A stretch of DNA of 64,000 bases from Bordetella parapertussis (GTDB lineage: Bacteria; Bacteroidota; Bacteroidia; Chitinophagales; Chitinophagaceae). Positions 18,799 to 27,944 of the stretch are shown here, in pieces. Every line of letters starts with the position of its first letter. The first letter of the stretch is position 1. The translations under genes and the position numbers were made by a program. The notes under the pieces are model-generated. The model was given only the letters and a program-made list of their open reading frames with translations. It was not told the origin of the DNA and did no database searches. Location of the stretch: positions 72,916 through 136,915 of the forward strand of contig CALQJX020000008.1 of assembly GCA_943331005.2 (NCBI GenBank), read 5' to 3'.

Positions 18799-18860
18799 GC
18801 TGCGTTTCTGTTTTTTATAAGGTGCTGCTACTCAGTAGCAAGCCTCTTTCAGCGATATAT

Positions 18861-20249
18861 TTATTCGCTATTGAAGTGTAAATATAGGCCATTTTGCCCC
18901 AGATGGTTGCGGGCATACTCCACTCTTATCTTCATGTCATAGAAGGTAACTATATCCAAACCTGCGCCCACACTATATTGCAGCGTATTTACCAGCGTAT
19001 TGCTGCCCGCATTCGGATTACTGATGTAACCTGCATCAAAAAAGACTTTCGGGTATACCCGCACCGGTATGGCACTGAAGTAGCGCACCGGCAGGGAATA
19101 GGTATTATTAAAGATTTCCCGCTTCAGGTCAAAACGCACTAAACCATAGTTATATCCGTCTGTAACATAGTATTCATAACCTCTCACATAGTCTGTCTGC
19201 GTTCCCAGCCCGTTCCTGAAGTAATAGGGCTGCTCCTGCGGATACATCAGCCGTCCCCTGCCTATCAGCGACACATACCAGCGTGGCTTTATACTGCGGA
19301 AAATACCGGCCTCCACATTTGCATACGTCTGAAACCGCAATCCTTCCATACCTATCCTGGCCACTATAGTAGATACCAGCTTCTCCCCTGTCAGCGAATA
19401 GCTCCAGTTATCTACTCCGTTATACTCAAAACGGTACATCAATTCGGCAAAACGGGCCCGGGTACTGCTATCGGCAAAATACCCTGCATTCAGCCGCACT
19501 ATCGTATCTGCCACACTATAATGCCGGTATGTAGCCTGCAGCAGGTGCTTTTTGGCATAACCAGGCCGGTACACATAGCACAGCCCTGCTTCTGCCTGTC
19601 GCCACATTACCGGACCATTATAGCCCCCTGTAAACTCCAGCTTATTGTTGGCCGTAGTGTAGTAGGCCTGGTTGCTTCTGGCCATTGCCGCCACTATCCC
19701 TACCCCATGGGTCTGGTCATTATCTATATAGGGCAACATATAACTTATACCCAGCTTTTGGGTATAACCTGCCTGTACTGTTATCGATAAAGTCTCCAGA
19801 TTACCCCTGAAATTCCGGTCTGTTACCGTCAGTCCACCCGAAACACGGTCCAGGTCATGCCCCTGATCTACCCACCAGGTATTTATATTCCTGTCGGCAA
19901 ACTGCAATATGGCCGTAGGTATTATATACCACCGTTCCTTCACATGTATGTGCCAAACCAGGGTATCAGCACCTCTTTCTTCTACCTCCTGGTCCACCTC
20001 ATTAAACAATTGCAGGTTGAACAAACGCAGCTTTATCTGTGTTTTCAATGCAGCTATAGAATCTGCCGCTATACTTTCGCCCTCCTGCACTGCCAGTTCC
20101 CTCAGTATCACCTTCCTTTTAGTGATGTTGTTTCCGTCCAGCGTTATGGCTCCTATTATTTTCCTCGCCCCGCCTGCCCCCATAGCCTGCGCCGGCAAAC
20201 GGAAACTGCAGTGCAGCAACAATGAAACAAATAACAGAAAACGAGTCAT
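18861..20249 (-). CDS. POTRA-domain/BamA-TamA-like outer-membrane barrel protein
   Basis: About 462 residues from the ATG at 20249 (MTRFLLFVSLLLHC, signal peptide); the frame extends back to a TTG at 20282. One POTRA-like segment is visible at about 35-115 (ITLDGNNITKRKVILRELAVQEGESI ... RLFNLQLFNEVDQEVEE, read here in parts), with the beta-alpha-alpha-beta-beta pattern of Omp85 proteins. The rest is barrel-like with aromatic-rich alternating strands, ending VGAGLDIVTFYDMKIRVEYARN, like the surface-antigen (Bac_surface_Ag) C-terminus. A single POTRA and 16-strand-sized barrel resemble small Omp85 members rather than full BamA. It may insert or move proteins or lipids in the outer membrane. 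The exact role is not known. Confidence 0.82.
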   Translation of the reverse strand: MTRFLLFVSLLLHCSFRLPAQAMGAGGARKIIGAITLDGNNITKRKVILRELAVQEGESIAADSIAALKTQIKLRLFNLQLFNEVDQEVEERGADTLVWHIHVKERWYIIPTAILQFADRNINTWWVDQGHDLDRVSGGLTVTDRNFRGNLETLSITVQAGYTQKLGISYMLPYIDNDQTHGVGIVAAMARSNQAYYTTANNKLEFTGGYNGPVMWRQAEAGLCYVYRPGYAKKHLLQATYRHYSVADTIVRLNAGYFADSSTRARFAELMYRFEYNGVDNWSYSLTGEKLVSTIVARIGMEGLRFQTYANVEAGIFRSIKPRWYVSLIGRGRLMYPQEQPYYFRNGLGTQTDYVRGYEYYVTDGYNYGLVRFDLKREIFNNTYSLPVRYFSAIPVRVYPKVFFDAGYISNPNAGSNTLVNTLQYSVGAGLDIVTFYDMKIRVEYARNHLGQNGLYLHFNSE

Positions 20250-20489
20250 GAGATACGGGCTGCAAGATAGCACACTTTGCAAAAAGCAGTAATAGGGTAC
20301 TTTATCTCTATATCATCATCAGCGCTCATTGACCTCGCACAATTTCTGTAAACTCCACACCTTCAAATAATAAATATAAACAATACTAATACCCTCACTA
20401 TACTTCCTTTCATTAAAAACATAGAAATATTAACACTATTAACGCAATTATAAGAAGGACTTATATAACCTATATAGCTTTAAATCTGT

Positions 20490-20497
20490 TACCTTTG
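20490..20497 (+). promoter_or_regulatory. Putative -7 box of yidC
   Basis: TACCTTTG, an exact TAnnTTTG, lies 19 nt before the yidC ATG at 20517 within an AT-rich divergent region. No correctly spaced TTG was found upstream. Confidence 0.55.
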
Positions 20498-20516
20498 CGC
20501 CTCATTTTTCCTCTTC

Positions 20517-22352
20517 ATGGATCGTAACCAGGTTATCGGCTTTTCTCTTTTAGCCGCCTTGCTGATTGGCTATATAATGTACAGTCAGCATGAACAAAAA
20601 GTATATACAGAACAAAAGCAGGCCGACAGCATTGCCTATGCAAAAGCTCATCCGCGCCCGCTTATAGACAGCAGCAAACTGGCCGCAACTATTCAGGCCG
20701 GCGACAGCACTCTTGCCGACTCCGCCACAGAAGCACTCCGCCGCCTGCAGCCACCTGCATACAACGGTACTGCACAGACTGTTGTGCTCGAGAACAATAA
20801 ACTCTCTATAGAGTTTACCAGCAAGGGCGCATACCCTACTGCAGCTGCTATCAAAAACTACAAGACCTACGGCAAAAAGCCGCTTTACCTCTTCAATGGT
20901 AAGGAAAACTCGCTGAGCGCTACCCTGCCCATAGACAACAACAGGTCAACTGCAGAACTCTATTTCAGCCCGGTTTCTAAAACAGAACCAAACGGAGACA
21001 AAAGCATAGACTTCGTTGCAGACCTCGGTGGTGGCAAAAAAGTAGAACTTATCTACACCCTTGCTGCCGACGACTATATGATGCGTTGTGATCTGGTGCT
21101 TACCGGCATTCAGGCTTCTTCTCTGCCACTCAACTGGAACACTAACCTGTTGCCTACAGAAAAAGACCTTGCCAACGAGCGCATGAGCACTCAGGTATAC
21201 TACCGCAACAAAGACGAAGATCATGACTACTTCACAGTTGCTGTTGAAGAAAAAACTATCAAGAATACCAGCAATGCACCTCATTGGCTGGGTCTGCGCA
21301 AACAGTACTTCAGCTCTGCCCTTATTGCCGACGATGGCTTCAGCAAAATGGATTCAAAGTTCTGGTACAAGGCCGAAGACAAAAGCATTGTAGCACACAA
21401 TCTGGCTACCATGATGCTGCCTCTGAAACCGGCCGGCAACATCAATACTGCCTCTATGCGCTGGTATATAGGCCCCAACGATTACAAAACACTCAAGGCA
21501 TACAAGATCGACCTCGATGAGATGGTGCCACTTGGTGTTGGTATCATGGCTTTCGTTAAGTACATTAACCAGTTTGCCATCATTCCTATATTCTACTTCT
21601 TCGCAGGCTTTGTCAGCAACTATGCTGTCATCATCCTACTCATGACCATCTTCATCAGGCTCATACTTTCGTTCTTCACTTACAAGAGCTATTTGTCTAG
21701 TGCCAAGATGCGCGTACTGAAACCTGAACTGGACGAGATCCGCGAAAAATGCGGCGACGATCAGCAGAAATTCGGTATGGAGCAGATGAAACTCTACCGC
21801 TCTGCAGGTGTCAATCCTTTGGGAGGTTGCCTGCCTATGCTGTTCCAGTTGCCTATACTGCTGTCTATCTACTACATCTTCCCTTCATTTATAGAGTTCC
21901 GTCAGAAGAGCTTCCTTTGGGCCGATGATCTTTCCACCTACGACAGTATCCTCAACTTTAGTTTCAACATACCATTCTACGGAGATCACGTCAGCCTGTT
22001 CACCTTGCTCATGACCATATCGAGCTTGTTCCTGGCTATCTACAACCGCAACATGACTCCACAGGATCCAAACAATCCTATGCTCAAGTACATGCCATAC
22101 ATCTTCCCTGTCATCCTTATGGGTGTGTTCAACAAGATGGCTGCGGCACTTACTTTCTACTACACATTCTCCAACCTGCTCAGTATAGCGCAGCAGTTCA
22201 TCATTCAGAAATACTTCATCAACGAAAAGGCTATTCACGCACAGCTGCAGGAAAACAAGAACAAACCTGCCACTCAGTCTAAATGGTCTCAGAAGCTGGA
22301 AGAAATGCAGAAGATGCAGGCCGATCGTGCTAAGAATCCTCCAAGGAAGTGA
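20517..22352 (+). CDS. yidC: Membrane protein insertase YidC
   Basis: A 611-residue inner-membrane insertase that helps Sec-dependent and Sec-independent proteins into the membrane. The N-terminal anchor MDRNQVIGFSLLAALLIGYIMY starts the Gram-negative form. A large periplasmic beta-sandwich domain covers about residues 70-340. The conserved five-helix insertase core begins at VGIMAFVKYINQFAIIPIF and includes IFIRLILSFFTYKSYLSSAKM, with the hydrophilic-groove arginine region (RLILS), and NPLGGCLPMLFQLPILLSIYYIF. The C-terminus is basic (KWSQKLEEMQKMQADRAKNPPRK), as expected for ribosome contact. The gene is single and ends in a strong hairpin terminator. Confidence 0.97.
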   Translation: MDRNQVIGFSLLAALLIGYIMYSQHEQKVYTEQKQADSIAYAKAHPRPLIDSSKLAATIQAGDSTLADSATEALRRLQPPAYNGTAQTVVLENNKLSIEFTSKGAYPTAAAIKNYKTYGKKPLYLFNGKENSLSATLPIDNNRSTAELYFSPVSKTEPNGDKSIDFVADLGGGKKVELIYTLAADDYMMRCDLVLTGIQASSLPLNWNTNLLPTEKDLANERMSTQVYYRNKDEDHDYFTVAVEEKTIKNTSNAPHWLGLRKQYFSSALIADDGFSKMDSKFWYKAEDKSIVAHNLATMMLPLKPAGNINTASMRWYIGPNDYKTLKAYKIDLDEMVPLGVGIMAFVKYINQFAIIPIFYFFAGFVSNYAVIILLMTIFIRLILSFFTYKSYLSSAKMRVLKPELDEIREKCGDDQQKFGMEQMKLYRSAGVNPLGGCLPMLFQLPILLSIYYIFPSFIEFRQKSFLWADDLSTYDSILNFSFNIPFYGDHVSLFTLLMTISSLFLAIYNRNMTPQDPNNPMLKYMPYIFPVILMGVFNKMAAALTFYYTFSNLLSIAQQFIIQKYFINEKAIHAQLQENKNKPATQSKWSQKLEEMQKMQADRAKNPPRK

Positions 22353-22381
22353 TCAACACCTCCGGGTAATTAACTCAATAT

Positions 22382-22420
22382 AAAAAGAATAGAGCCGCAC
22401 ATTGCGGCTCTATTCTTTTT
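22382..22420. terminator. Bidirectional terminator between yidC and the O-antigen ligase-like gene
   Basis: A perfect 18-bp stem (22382-22399 with 22403-22420; core GAATAGAGCCGCA / TGCGGCTCTATTC) with a 3-nt loop and A5/T5 flanks. It serves yidC on the plus strand and, by symmetry, the convergent gene ending at 22518. Confidence 0.9.
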
Positions 22421-22517
22421 ATATACCATCATGTTTTAGTTACTCATTTCTGCAGCAATTGCTATGCGCATTATTATCAGATTGCTGACAACTTTTCAAT
22501 TGCCGGTCAGGTTTCTA

Positions 22518-23774
22518 TTATTCAGTTATTGCAGCTACCTGCTGTTCTTTTGTTTCACCCAACTCTTGCAAGTGCAGCAACAGGAAGAACAGATAAACGA
22601 AAACGCCAAACTGCACCTCCAGCACCGGCTCTATCATCAGCTGAATGAAGAGGATGAACCACACTATAAAGAAGAAAAAACTCTGCCTGTTCCTGCGCAT
22701 CTTCGTCAGCGGCCAGAACACCCAAGCTATGAAAACGATCATTGCCGGTATGCCGCAGCCCAGCCCCACTACCAGAAACTGATTATGCGGCAGCAATCTG
22801 CCATGTTCATCTGTCTGCGGATAGTACTGCTGGTACATACTGTCCATAGCTGACTTCATATCTCCACCTCCTACTCCCGTCATTGGGTGCGCCGCTATCA
22901 GTTGGGCAGATAGTTTATAAGAAACCAGCCGCGCCACATCACCCAGGTTATCCGTACGCTCATTGTGCTGATACATGAATATGGTGTAGCCAATGTACAC
23001 TATACGCTCCCTTAGCGTTGGTAGCATACGCACAGCCAGAAACATCACTACAGGCATGGCTACTATCACCATTATGCCCAGCAGTTTCTTTTTACCAAAG
23101 GATAGATAAACTCCCCATGCACCCAGAAACAGATAAAAGGACAACAAGCCTGTCTTGGCAGCAAGTATATGTATGTAGGCAACCAGTAGCAGCACACAGC
23201 TACCCGCTATTATCTTCAGCCGCCTGCCCTGCATTTGCGGCCAGGCATACACACACCATATAATGAACAATGCCGAGGCCATACTGCTTCTTATATGGTC
23301 TTTCTTGGGCAGTGTAGGCAACATATGAGATACCTTGTATTCATTGATGTAGAACACAGGATCACTCAAAAATATAGAAATGGTATAACCAGCGGCAAAC
23401 AACAGCATCACTGCCACCGAAATGGTGAAGAACTGTATCTGCTTCACAGAAAATTTGGGCTGATAAGAAAATGCCAGCGGCAGCAGCAGGAATGGCAGCT
23501 TAGTCTGCAGGTGATCGCCCCATTGCCCCTTATCCTCGCTCCATAACCCCGACAGGGCAAACATGGCCACCCAGGCCAGCCCCATCAGCCACCACCGTTG
23601 TTTCAGCCACTGTTTCGGCGGCACATCGCGTATGGCATTAAGCCCGAATAAGAACATGGATATGGACAATGCCGCCCGCGATACCAGAAAGCCGGCAAAC
23701 ATTCCCAGGATACAAACCAATGCAACATTGGATTTGTCTGTCATCTTATCGTTTAGAAAGCTACTTTTGCTCAC
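22518..23774 (-). CDS. O-antigen ligase/polymerase-like membrane protein (Wzy_C family)
   Basis: A 418-residue polytopic membrane protein with ten or more hydrophobic helices. The Wzy_C-type hallmark is the periplasmic loop before the last helices: AHPMTGVGGGDMKSAMDSMYQQ followed by HNQFLVVGLGCGIPAMIVFI, in which the conserved H-N-Q-F pattern is typical of O-antigen ligase-like proteins. Such proteins join or polymerise surface polysaccharide on undecaprenyl carriers. No polysaccharide genes surround it, so the substrate is open. Starts at 23774 or 23744 (MTDKSNVALVC) are both possible. It is divergent from meaB with only 44 bp between the two starts, so the promoters must overlap coding sequence or each other. 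Confidence 0.8.
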   Translation of the reverse strand: MSKSSFLNDKMTDKSNVALVCILGMFAGFLVSRAALSISMFLFGLNAIRDVPPKQWLKQRWWLMGLAWVAMFALSGLWSEDKGQWGDHLQTKLPFLLLPLAFSYQPKFSVKQIQFFTISVAVMLLFAAGYTISIFLSDPVFYINEYKVSHMLPTLPKKDHIRSSMASALFIIWCVYAWPQMQGRRLKIIAGSCVLLLVAYIHILAAKTGLLSFYLFLGAWGVYLSFGKKKLLGIMVIVAMPVVMFLAVRMLPTLRERIVYIGYTIFMYQHNERTDNLGDVARLVSYKLSAQLIAAHPMTGVGGGDMKSAMDSMYQQYYPQTDEHGRLLPHNQFLVVGLGCGIPAMIVFIAWVFWPLTKMRRNRQSFFFFIVWFILFIQLMIEPVLEVQFGVFVYLFFLLLHLQELGETKEQQVAAITE

Positions 23775-23818
23775 AGGTAAAGTACTGGTTATATTAAAAC
23801 GCAGAAAAACATCTTTTA

Positions 23819-24736
23819 GTGCAGGGCAATATTAAAACTTTATATCAGCAGATCCACGAGGGCAGCTTTGCAGCCATTGCCCGTGGCATCACCGTTGTCG
23901 AGAACGAACTCAATGGCTACGACGAACTGTTGCTCCAACTCAGCCCGGGCCGTAAAGCACAGGTTATTGGCGTTACAGGCCCTCCCGGTGCCGGTAAAAG
24001 TACACTCGTAAACGCACTGCTGCACCACTGGCTCAAAGAAAATAAAAAGATCGCAGTACTCGCAATCGACCCTTCTTCACCATTCAATTATGGTGCCCTC
24101 CTCGGCGACAGGATCCGGATGAGCGAATACTACACCAACCCGAATATCTTCATTCGCTCGCTGGCTACCCGTGGTGCGCTCGGCGGTCTCAATGCCAAGA
24201 TCATCGAGATCACCGATGTGGTCCGTGAAGCGCCCTTCGATATCATTCTGGTAGAGACGGTGGGCGTTGGCCAGAGCGAGGTGGAAATTGCCGGTCTTGC
24301 CGACTGTACAGTAGTAACACTGGTACCCGAAGCAGGCGACGAAGTGCAGACCCTCAAGGCGGGTATTATGGAGATTGCCAACATATTTGTGGTAAACAAG
24401 GCAGACCGCGATGGTGCTGAAGGACTCTTCCGCAACCTCCGCATACTGGCACACGAAAAGGCCAATGGCAACGATGAAACGCCTGTAGTAAAGACCGTAG
24501 CAACAGATGCCATTGGTATAGCAGAGCTGGCACTATGCATAGAACAGTTCCTTGTTCATCAGAATACAATGCCCGAGAAAAGGTTGCACCTGCTCACCGA
24601 AAAATGCTGGCAACTCATTGAGGCACACCGAATGAAAGACATAGACCATTACAAACTTCAGGCCGATCTGAAACAGGCATTACGCTCGCCACAGTTCAAC
24701 CTCTATGCCTTCACTAAAAACTTTTTGTCAAAATAA
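23819..24736 (+). CDS. meaB: MeaB/ArgK-family GTPase (methylmalonyl-CoA mutase chaperone)
   Basis: A 305-residue G3E GTPase. The P-loop is GVTGPPGAGKSTLVNAL (near residue 51), with the DPSSP segment (AIDPSSPFNYGALLGDRIRM), the switch region IILVETVGVGQSEVEI, and the guanine-specificity motif VVNKADRDGA. MeaB proteins load adenosylcobalamin into methylmalonyl-CoA mutase and protect it. No mutase gene lies in this window. The start is a GTG at 23819, in a 44-bp divergent gap with the O-antigen ligase-like gene. Size and motifs are typical; the partner enzyme must be elsewhere in the genome. Confidence 0.93.
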   Translation: MQGNIKTLYQQIHEGSFAAIARGITVVENELNGYDELLLQLSPGRKAQVIGVTGPPGAGKSTLVNALLHHWLKENKKIAVLAIDPSSPFNYGALLGDRIRMSEYYTNPNIFIRSLATRGALGGLNAKIIEITDVVREAPFDIILVETVGVGQSEVEIAGLADCTVVTLVPEAGDEVQTLKAGIMEIANIFVVNKADRDGAEGLFRNLRILAHEKANGNDETPVVKTVATDAIGIAELALCIEQFLVHQNTMPEKRLHLLTEKCWQLIEAHRMKDIDHYKLQADLKQALRSPQFNLYAFTKNFLSK

Positions 24737-24787
24737 ACCACCACTTATTTCGTTATTCAGCTGTCGGGCAACTATTTCATTGCTTTT

Positions 24788-24818
24788 TTGACATTTGCCT
24801 TCCAGCTGTTTATTTTTG
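24788..24818 (+). promoter_or_regulatory. Promoter of the MraY/WecA-like gene
   Basis: TTG (24788-24790), 20 nt, then TATTTTTG (24811-24818). This is close to the Bacteroidota TTG-N19-TAnnTTTG form, with one extra spacer base. The start codon follows 9 nt later at 24828, so the leader would be very short. Confidence 0.55.
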
Positions 24819-24827
24819 ATGTATTAG

Positions 24828-25901
24828 ATGATCGCGCTTATCCCAGCATATATACTATACCCGGCAGCCCTTCTGGTGTCTGTTATCATCAGCCTGTATG
24901 CCGTACGCAAGATCATTTTCATCACTCATTCCCGTCGCATCTTCGATATACCCGATAATGTGCGCAAGATTCATGGTGCGCAGATCGCCAGCCTCGGCGG
25001 CATAGGCATATTTGCCGGCTATGTGGTGGCATCTGCTTTCTTCATGTACCTGGAATGGTATTATGTGGTGGCCGCTTCCGTCATTCTTTTCCTTACCGGT
25101 GTCTATGACGATATCATGAACATGCGGCCATCCAAAAAGCTGGTAGCGCAGCTCATAGCGGCAGCTATCACCGTTTTCCTTGCCGATATCCGCATCACGT
25201 CACTATATGGCATTGCCGGTATCTGGGACTTGCCATACCCTGTCAGCACGGCAATAACAGTACTTGCGTGTACCTTCTTCATCAATGTGTTCAACTTCAT
25301 GGATGGTATAGACGGACTGGCATGCACACTTGCCATACTCTATACAGGTATTGCTGCAGCTCTTTTTGCCGGCATGGGCGATCAGAATATGGCTGGTATC
25401 TCACTCAGCCTCATGGGTGCTACAATAGGGCTGCTATACTACAATGTTGCCCCTGCTAAGATATACATGGGCGATACCGGTTCTATGCTGCTCGGTCTTA
25501 CCATTTTCACCCTTTGCATCTCGGTGGTCAACCTCTACAGCACCGGGCAGAATACGCATTTACTTCCCTTACTGCATTCCTCTCAGGCGGTACTCATGGT
25601 CATGCTGTCTGTAATTTTCATCCCTGTTTACGATGCTGTAAGGGTATTTATCCTTCGTTTATCAAAAGGCAGATCTCCGCTACTGGCCGACCGTACACAT
25701 GTACACTATTATCTGCTCGATGCAGGCTTTAGTCACACTGCTGCGGTAATCACTATTGCACTGGCAAACATACTCCTTATAGCACTTTCTTTATTGCTTC
25801 AGGACATATCCCCATTGCTGTTGTTACTCATCCTCAGTGCTGTTACTTCGGCTATGATGTTTGTATTATATTCAGTACGTAGCAAAGCGCTGAAGAAATA
25901 A
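24828..25901 (+). CDS. MraY/WecA-family undecaprenyl-phosphate sugar-phosphate transferase
   Basis: A 357-residue polytopic membrane enzyme with about ten helices. Family signatures are in order: a KIHGAQIASLGGIGIF loop (K-x-H-x-x-x-x-P/L-GG), the acidic pair GVYDDIMNMRPSKKL (D-D-x-x-x-x), NVFNFMDGIDGLACT, and the cytosolic loop ADRTHVHYYLLDAG (H-x-H). Such enzymes move a sugar-1-phosphate from UDP to undecaprenyl phosphate. The sequence is nearer WecA/TagO than MraY because of its size and the HVHY loop. It probably starts a cell-surface glycan, but no linked cluster is present. It has its own promoter. Confidence 0.88.
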   Translation: MIALIPAYILYPAALLVSVIISLYAVRKIIFITHSRRIFDIPDNVRKIHGAQIASLGGIGIFAGYVVASAFFMYLEWYYVVAASVILFLTGVYDDIMNMRPSKKLVAQLIAAAITVFLADIRITSLYGIAGIWDLPYPVSTAITVLACTFFINVFNFMDGIDGLACTLAILYTGIAAALFAGMGDQNMAGISLSLMGATIGLLYYNVAPAKIYMGDTGSMLLGLTIFTLCISVVNLYSTGQNTHLLPLLHSSQAVLMVMLSVIFIPVYDAVRVFILRLSKGRSPLLADRTHVHYYLLDAGFSHTAAVITIALANILLIALSLLLQDISPLLLLLILSAVTSAMMFVLYSVRSKALKK

Positions 25902-25962
25902 TATACTATCTTGTCAGCATAAATCATGCTATACAGTCTATAGCACAAAACCGATCTTTCTT

Positions 25963-26982
25963 ATGGTAAAGAAGTTCATAAAAGCCATAACTACCTGTTG
26001 CATCCTGGTTGCCGGCACATTCAACTCATATGGCTGGGGCACATGGGGGCACAACCACATCAACAAAGGCGCTATACTGGCACTTCCTGCCGACATGGGC
26101 ATGTTCTTCTACAACCATGCCGACTTCATCGTAGAAGAGTCTACCGTGCCCGATCTGCGCAAATACACACTCAAAGACAAAGCAGAGCATCCCCGCCATT
26201 ATATAGACCTTGAGAAATATGGCTATAAGAACGAGACCATACCTTCAGATCTCAAAGTGCTGATTGACAAATACGGCAAAGACAGTGTAGATCGTTATGG
26301 TATTCTACCCTGGTACATTCAGGAAATGATGGAGAAACTCTCTACTGCATTCCGCAATAAACGCAAAACAGAGATACTCTTCCTCGCTGCAGATCTGGGT
26401 CATTATGTAGGCGATGCACATGTACCACTGCACACTACTATCAATCACAATGGGCAGCTCACAGGGCAGCAGGGCATTCACTCCTACTGGGAATCTCAAT
26501 TACCCGAAATGTTTGGCCGCAATTACAAACTCAATACACGCGAAGCACATTACATCAAAGACATAGAAAAAGCTACCTGGACCATCATAGACAGCAGCTA
26601 TGCACTACTTACCCCGCTACTGGAGAACGACCGTAAAATGCAGAAGGATAAGCCCGAAGAACTGAAATATGTGTTGGGTAAAGACGGCCAGCCGGTAAAA
26701 AACAAATTCGGACAACCGGTACATGCCTATGAATATGCACATGTCTATCACGAATTGCTCGATGGCATGGTGGAACAACAATTACGTAGTGCCATTCAGT
26801 TCACTGCAGATCTCTGGTACACTGCATGGGTCAATGCAGGAAAACCTGATCTCAGCGATCTTGATAGTGAAGCTACCGCAGAAAAAAATTCCCCTTCTTA
26901 CATTGCAGACATGGCCGCATGGAAAAAGGGGAAGATTCGTGGTTGCAGCAGCGACAAAGAGTATCCTGCTGTTACTCGCTGA
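25963..26982 (+). CDS. S1/P1-nuclease-like or zinc-dependent phospholipase C-fold secreted enzyme
   Basis: A 339-residue exported protein. A signal-peptide-like start (ITTCCILVAGTFNSYG) is followed directly by WGTWGHNHINKGAI, where the N-terminal tryptophan and histidine are placed like the zinc ligands of the S1/P1 nuclease and zinc phospholipase C superfamily. A second ligand cluster is DLGHYVGDAHVPLHT (H-x(3)-D, H-x(3)-H pattern), and HSYWESQLPEMF also fits. The trinuclear zinc centre would hydrolyse phosphodiesters in nucleic acid or phospholipid; which one cannot be said. The end converges with the HIT gene at 26983, so there is no gap between the two stops. Confidence 0.8.
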   Translation: MVKKFIKAITTCCILVAGTFNSYGWGTWGHNHINKGAILALPADMGMFFYNHADFIVEESTVPDLRKYTLKDKAEHPRHYIDLEKYGYKNETIPSDLKVLIDKYGKDSVDRYGILPWYIQEMMEKLSTAFRNKRKTEILFLAADLGHYVGDAHVPLHTTINHNGQLTGQQGIHSYWESQLPEMFGRNYKLNTREAHYIKDIEKATWTIIDSSYALLTPLLENDRKMQKDKPEELKYVLGKDGQPVKNKFGQPVHAYEYAHVYHELLDGMVEQQLRSAIQFTADLWYTAWVNAGKPDLSDLDSEATAEKNSPSYIADMAAWKKGKIRGCSSDKEYPAVTR

Positions 26983-27384
26983 TTATTGTTCATTAAGCGC
27001 GGCAAGAAGTTTATCCTGAGCCTGCTTCATTTGGTCCTGTGTCAGCTTCAGTTTGTGACGGGTAAAGTTCAGATCATCTGCACTATCTATAGGCACCAGA
27101 TGCATGTGGGCGTGTGGTACTTCCAGCCCTATCACACTTATCCCGCAGCGGTTGCAAGGAAAAGACTTTTCTATGGCCTTAGCTATAGGCTTGGCAAATA
27201 CCAGCCATTCCCGCAGCAGATCATCACATACATCAAATACTTTATCGGTCTCTGTCTTAGGTATCACCAGTACATGACCTTCGCGCATAGGGGCTATATC
27301 CAGAAAAGCAAAGAAATGTTCATCTTCAGCAATTTTGTAACAGGGTATCTCACCTGCTATTATCCTGGAAAATATACTGGCCAT
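26983..27384 (-). CDS. HIT-family nucleotide hydrolase/transferase
   Basis: A 133-residue histidine-triad protein. The active-site triad is HAHMHLVPI (residues about 90-98), preceded by ISVIGLEVPHAH. The N-terminal half SIFSRIIAGEIPCYKI and FLDIAPMREGHVLVIPK is the normal HIT opening of the Hint branch. These proteins hydrolyse AMP-lysine-type or other phosphoramidate and dinucleotide substrates; the physiological substrate is uncertain. The start ATG lies 1 bp after the greA stop codon, so the two genes are translated from one transcript with greA first. Confidence 0.93.
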   Translation of the reverse strand: MASIFSRIIAGEIPCYKIAEDEHFFAFLDIAPMREGHVLVIPKTETDKVFDVCDDLLREWLVFAKPIAKAIEKSFPCNRCGISVIGLEVPHAHMHLVPIDSADDLNFTRHKLKLTQDQMKQAQDKLLAALNEQ

Positions 27385-27385
27385 A

Positions 27386-27859
27386 CTAAATAGATATATT
27401 TTCGATCTGGAATTTAAAAGTACCGCTTGGAGCAGTTATTTCAGCTACTTCTCCTATTACCTTGCCCAGCAATCCCTTGCCTATCGGCGATGTTACAGAA
27501 ATTTTACCCAGTTTCAGATCAGCCTCATTTTCAGATACGATCTGGTAGATCACAGTTTTCTTATTTGCAAGATTGGTTACTGTAACCTTGCTCAGTATCG
27601 ATACCTTACTGATATCAACATCTTTTGCTTCTATTACCCTGGCCGATACGATTACACTTTCCAACTGGGCGATCTTCGCTTCGTGATGTCCCTGTGCTTC
27701 TTTTGCAGCGTCATATTCTGCGTTTTCTTTGAGGTCACCTTTTTCTCTCGCTTCGGCTATCTGCCTGGCAATTTCCGCACGGCCTGTAGTTTTCAACTTG
27801 TTCAGCTCTTCCTTTATCTGGGCCAGCGTCTCCTTGGTAAGGTAGTTCAAATCAGACAT
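27386..27859 (-). CDS. greA: Transcription elongation factor GreA
   Basis: A 157-residue GreA. The N-terminal coiled coil contains LKTTGRAEIARQIAEAREKGDLKENAEYDAAKE (quoted here only as a landmark; key acidic tip residues DLKENAEYD). These insert into the RNA polymerase secondary channel to stimulate cleavage of backtracked RNA. The C-terminal FKBP-like domain has VSENEADLKLGKISVTSP, IGKGLLGKVIGEVAEI and FKIENI-type ending. The length is normal for GreA. The HIT gene follows almost without a gap. Confidence 0.96.
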   Translation of the reverse strand: MSDLNYLTKETLAQIKEELNKLKTTGRAEIARQIAEAREKGDLKENAEYDAAKEAQGHHEAKIAQLESVIVSARVIEAKDVDISKVSILSKVTVTNLANKKTVIYQIVSENEADLKLGKISVTSPIGKGLLGKVIGEVAEITAPSGTFKFQIENISI

Positions 27860-27882
27860 TTTTCAATTGTTTAAGTGGTACG

Positions 27883-27918
27883 AAAAAAACACAACGCCTC
27901 TGTATGACAGAAGCGTTG
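27883..27918 (-). terminator. Terminator after the PorV/PorQ-like gene
   Basis: CAACGCCTCTGT (27892-27903) pairs with ACAGAAGCGTTG (27907-27918) with one internal mismatch pair. On the minus strand it is followed by seven T residues (27889-27883). It ends the transcript of the gene stopping at 27945 and protects greA's start region. Confidence 0.8.
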
Positions 27919-27944
27919 CGATGTAAAAATACTAAAAAATATGA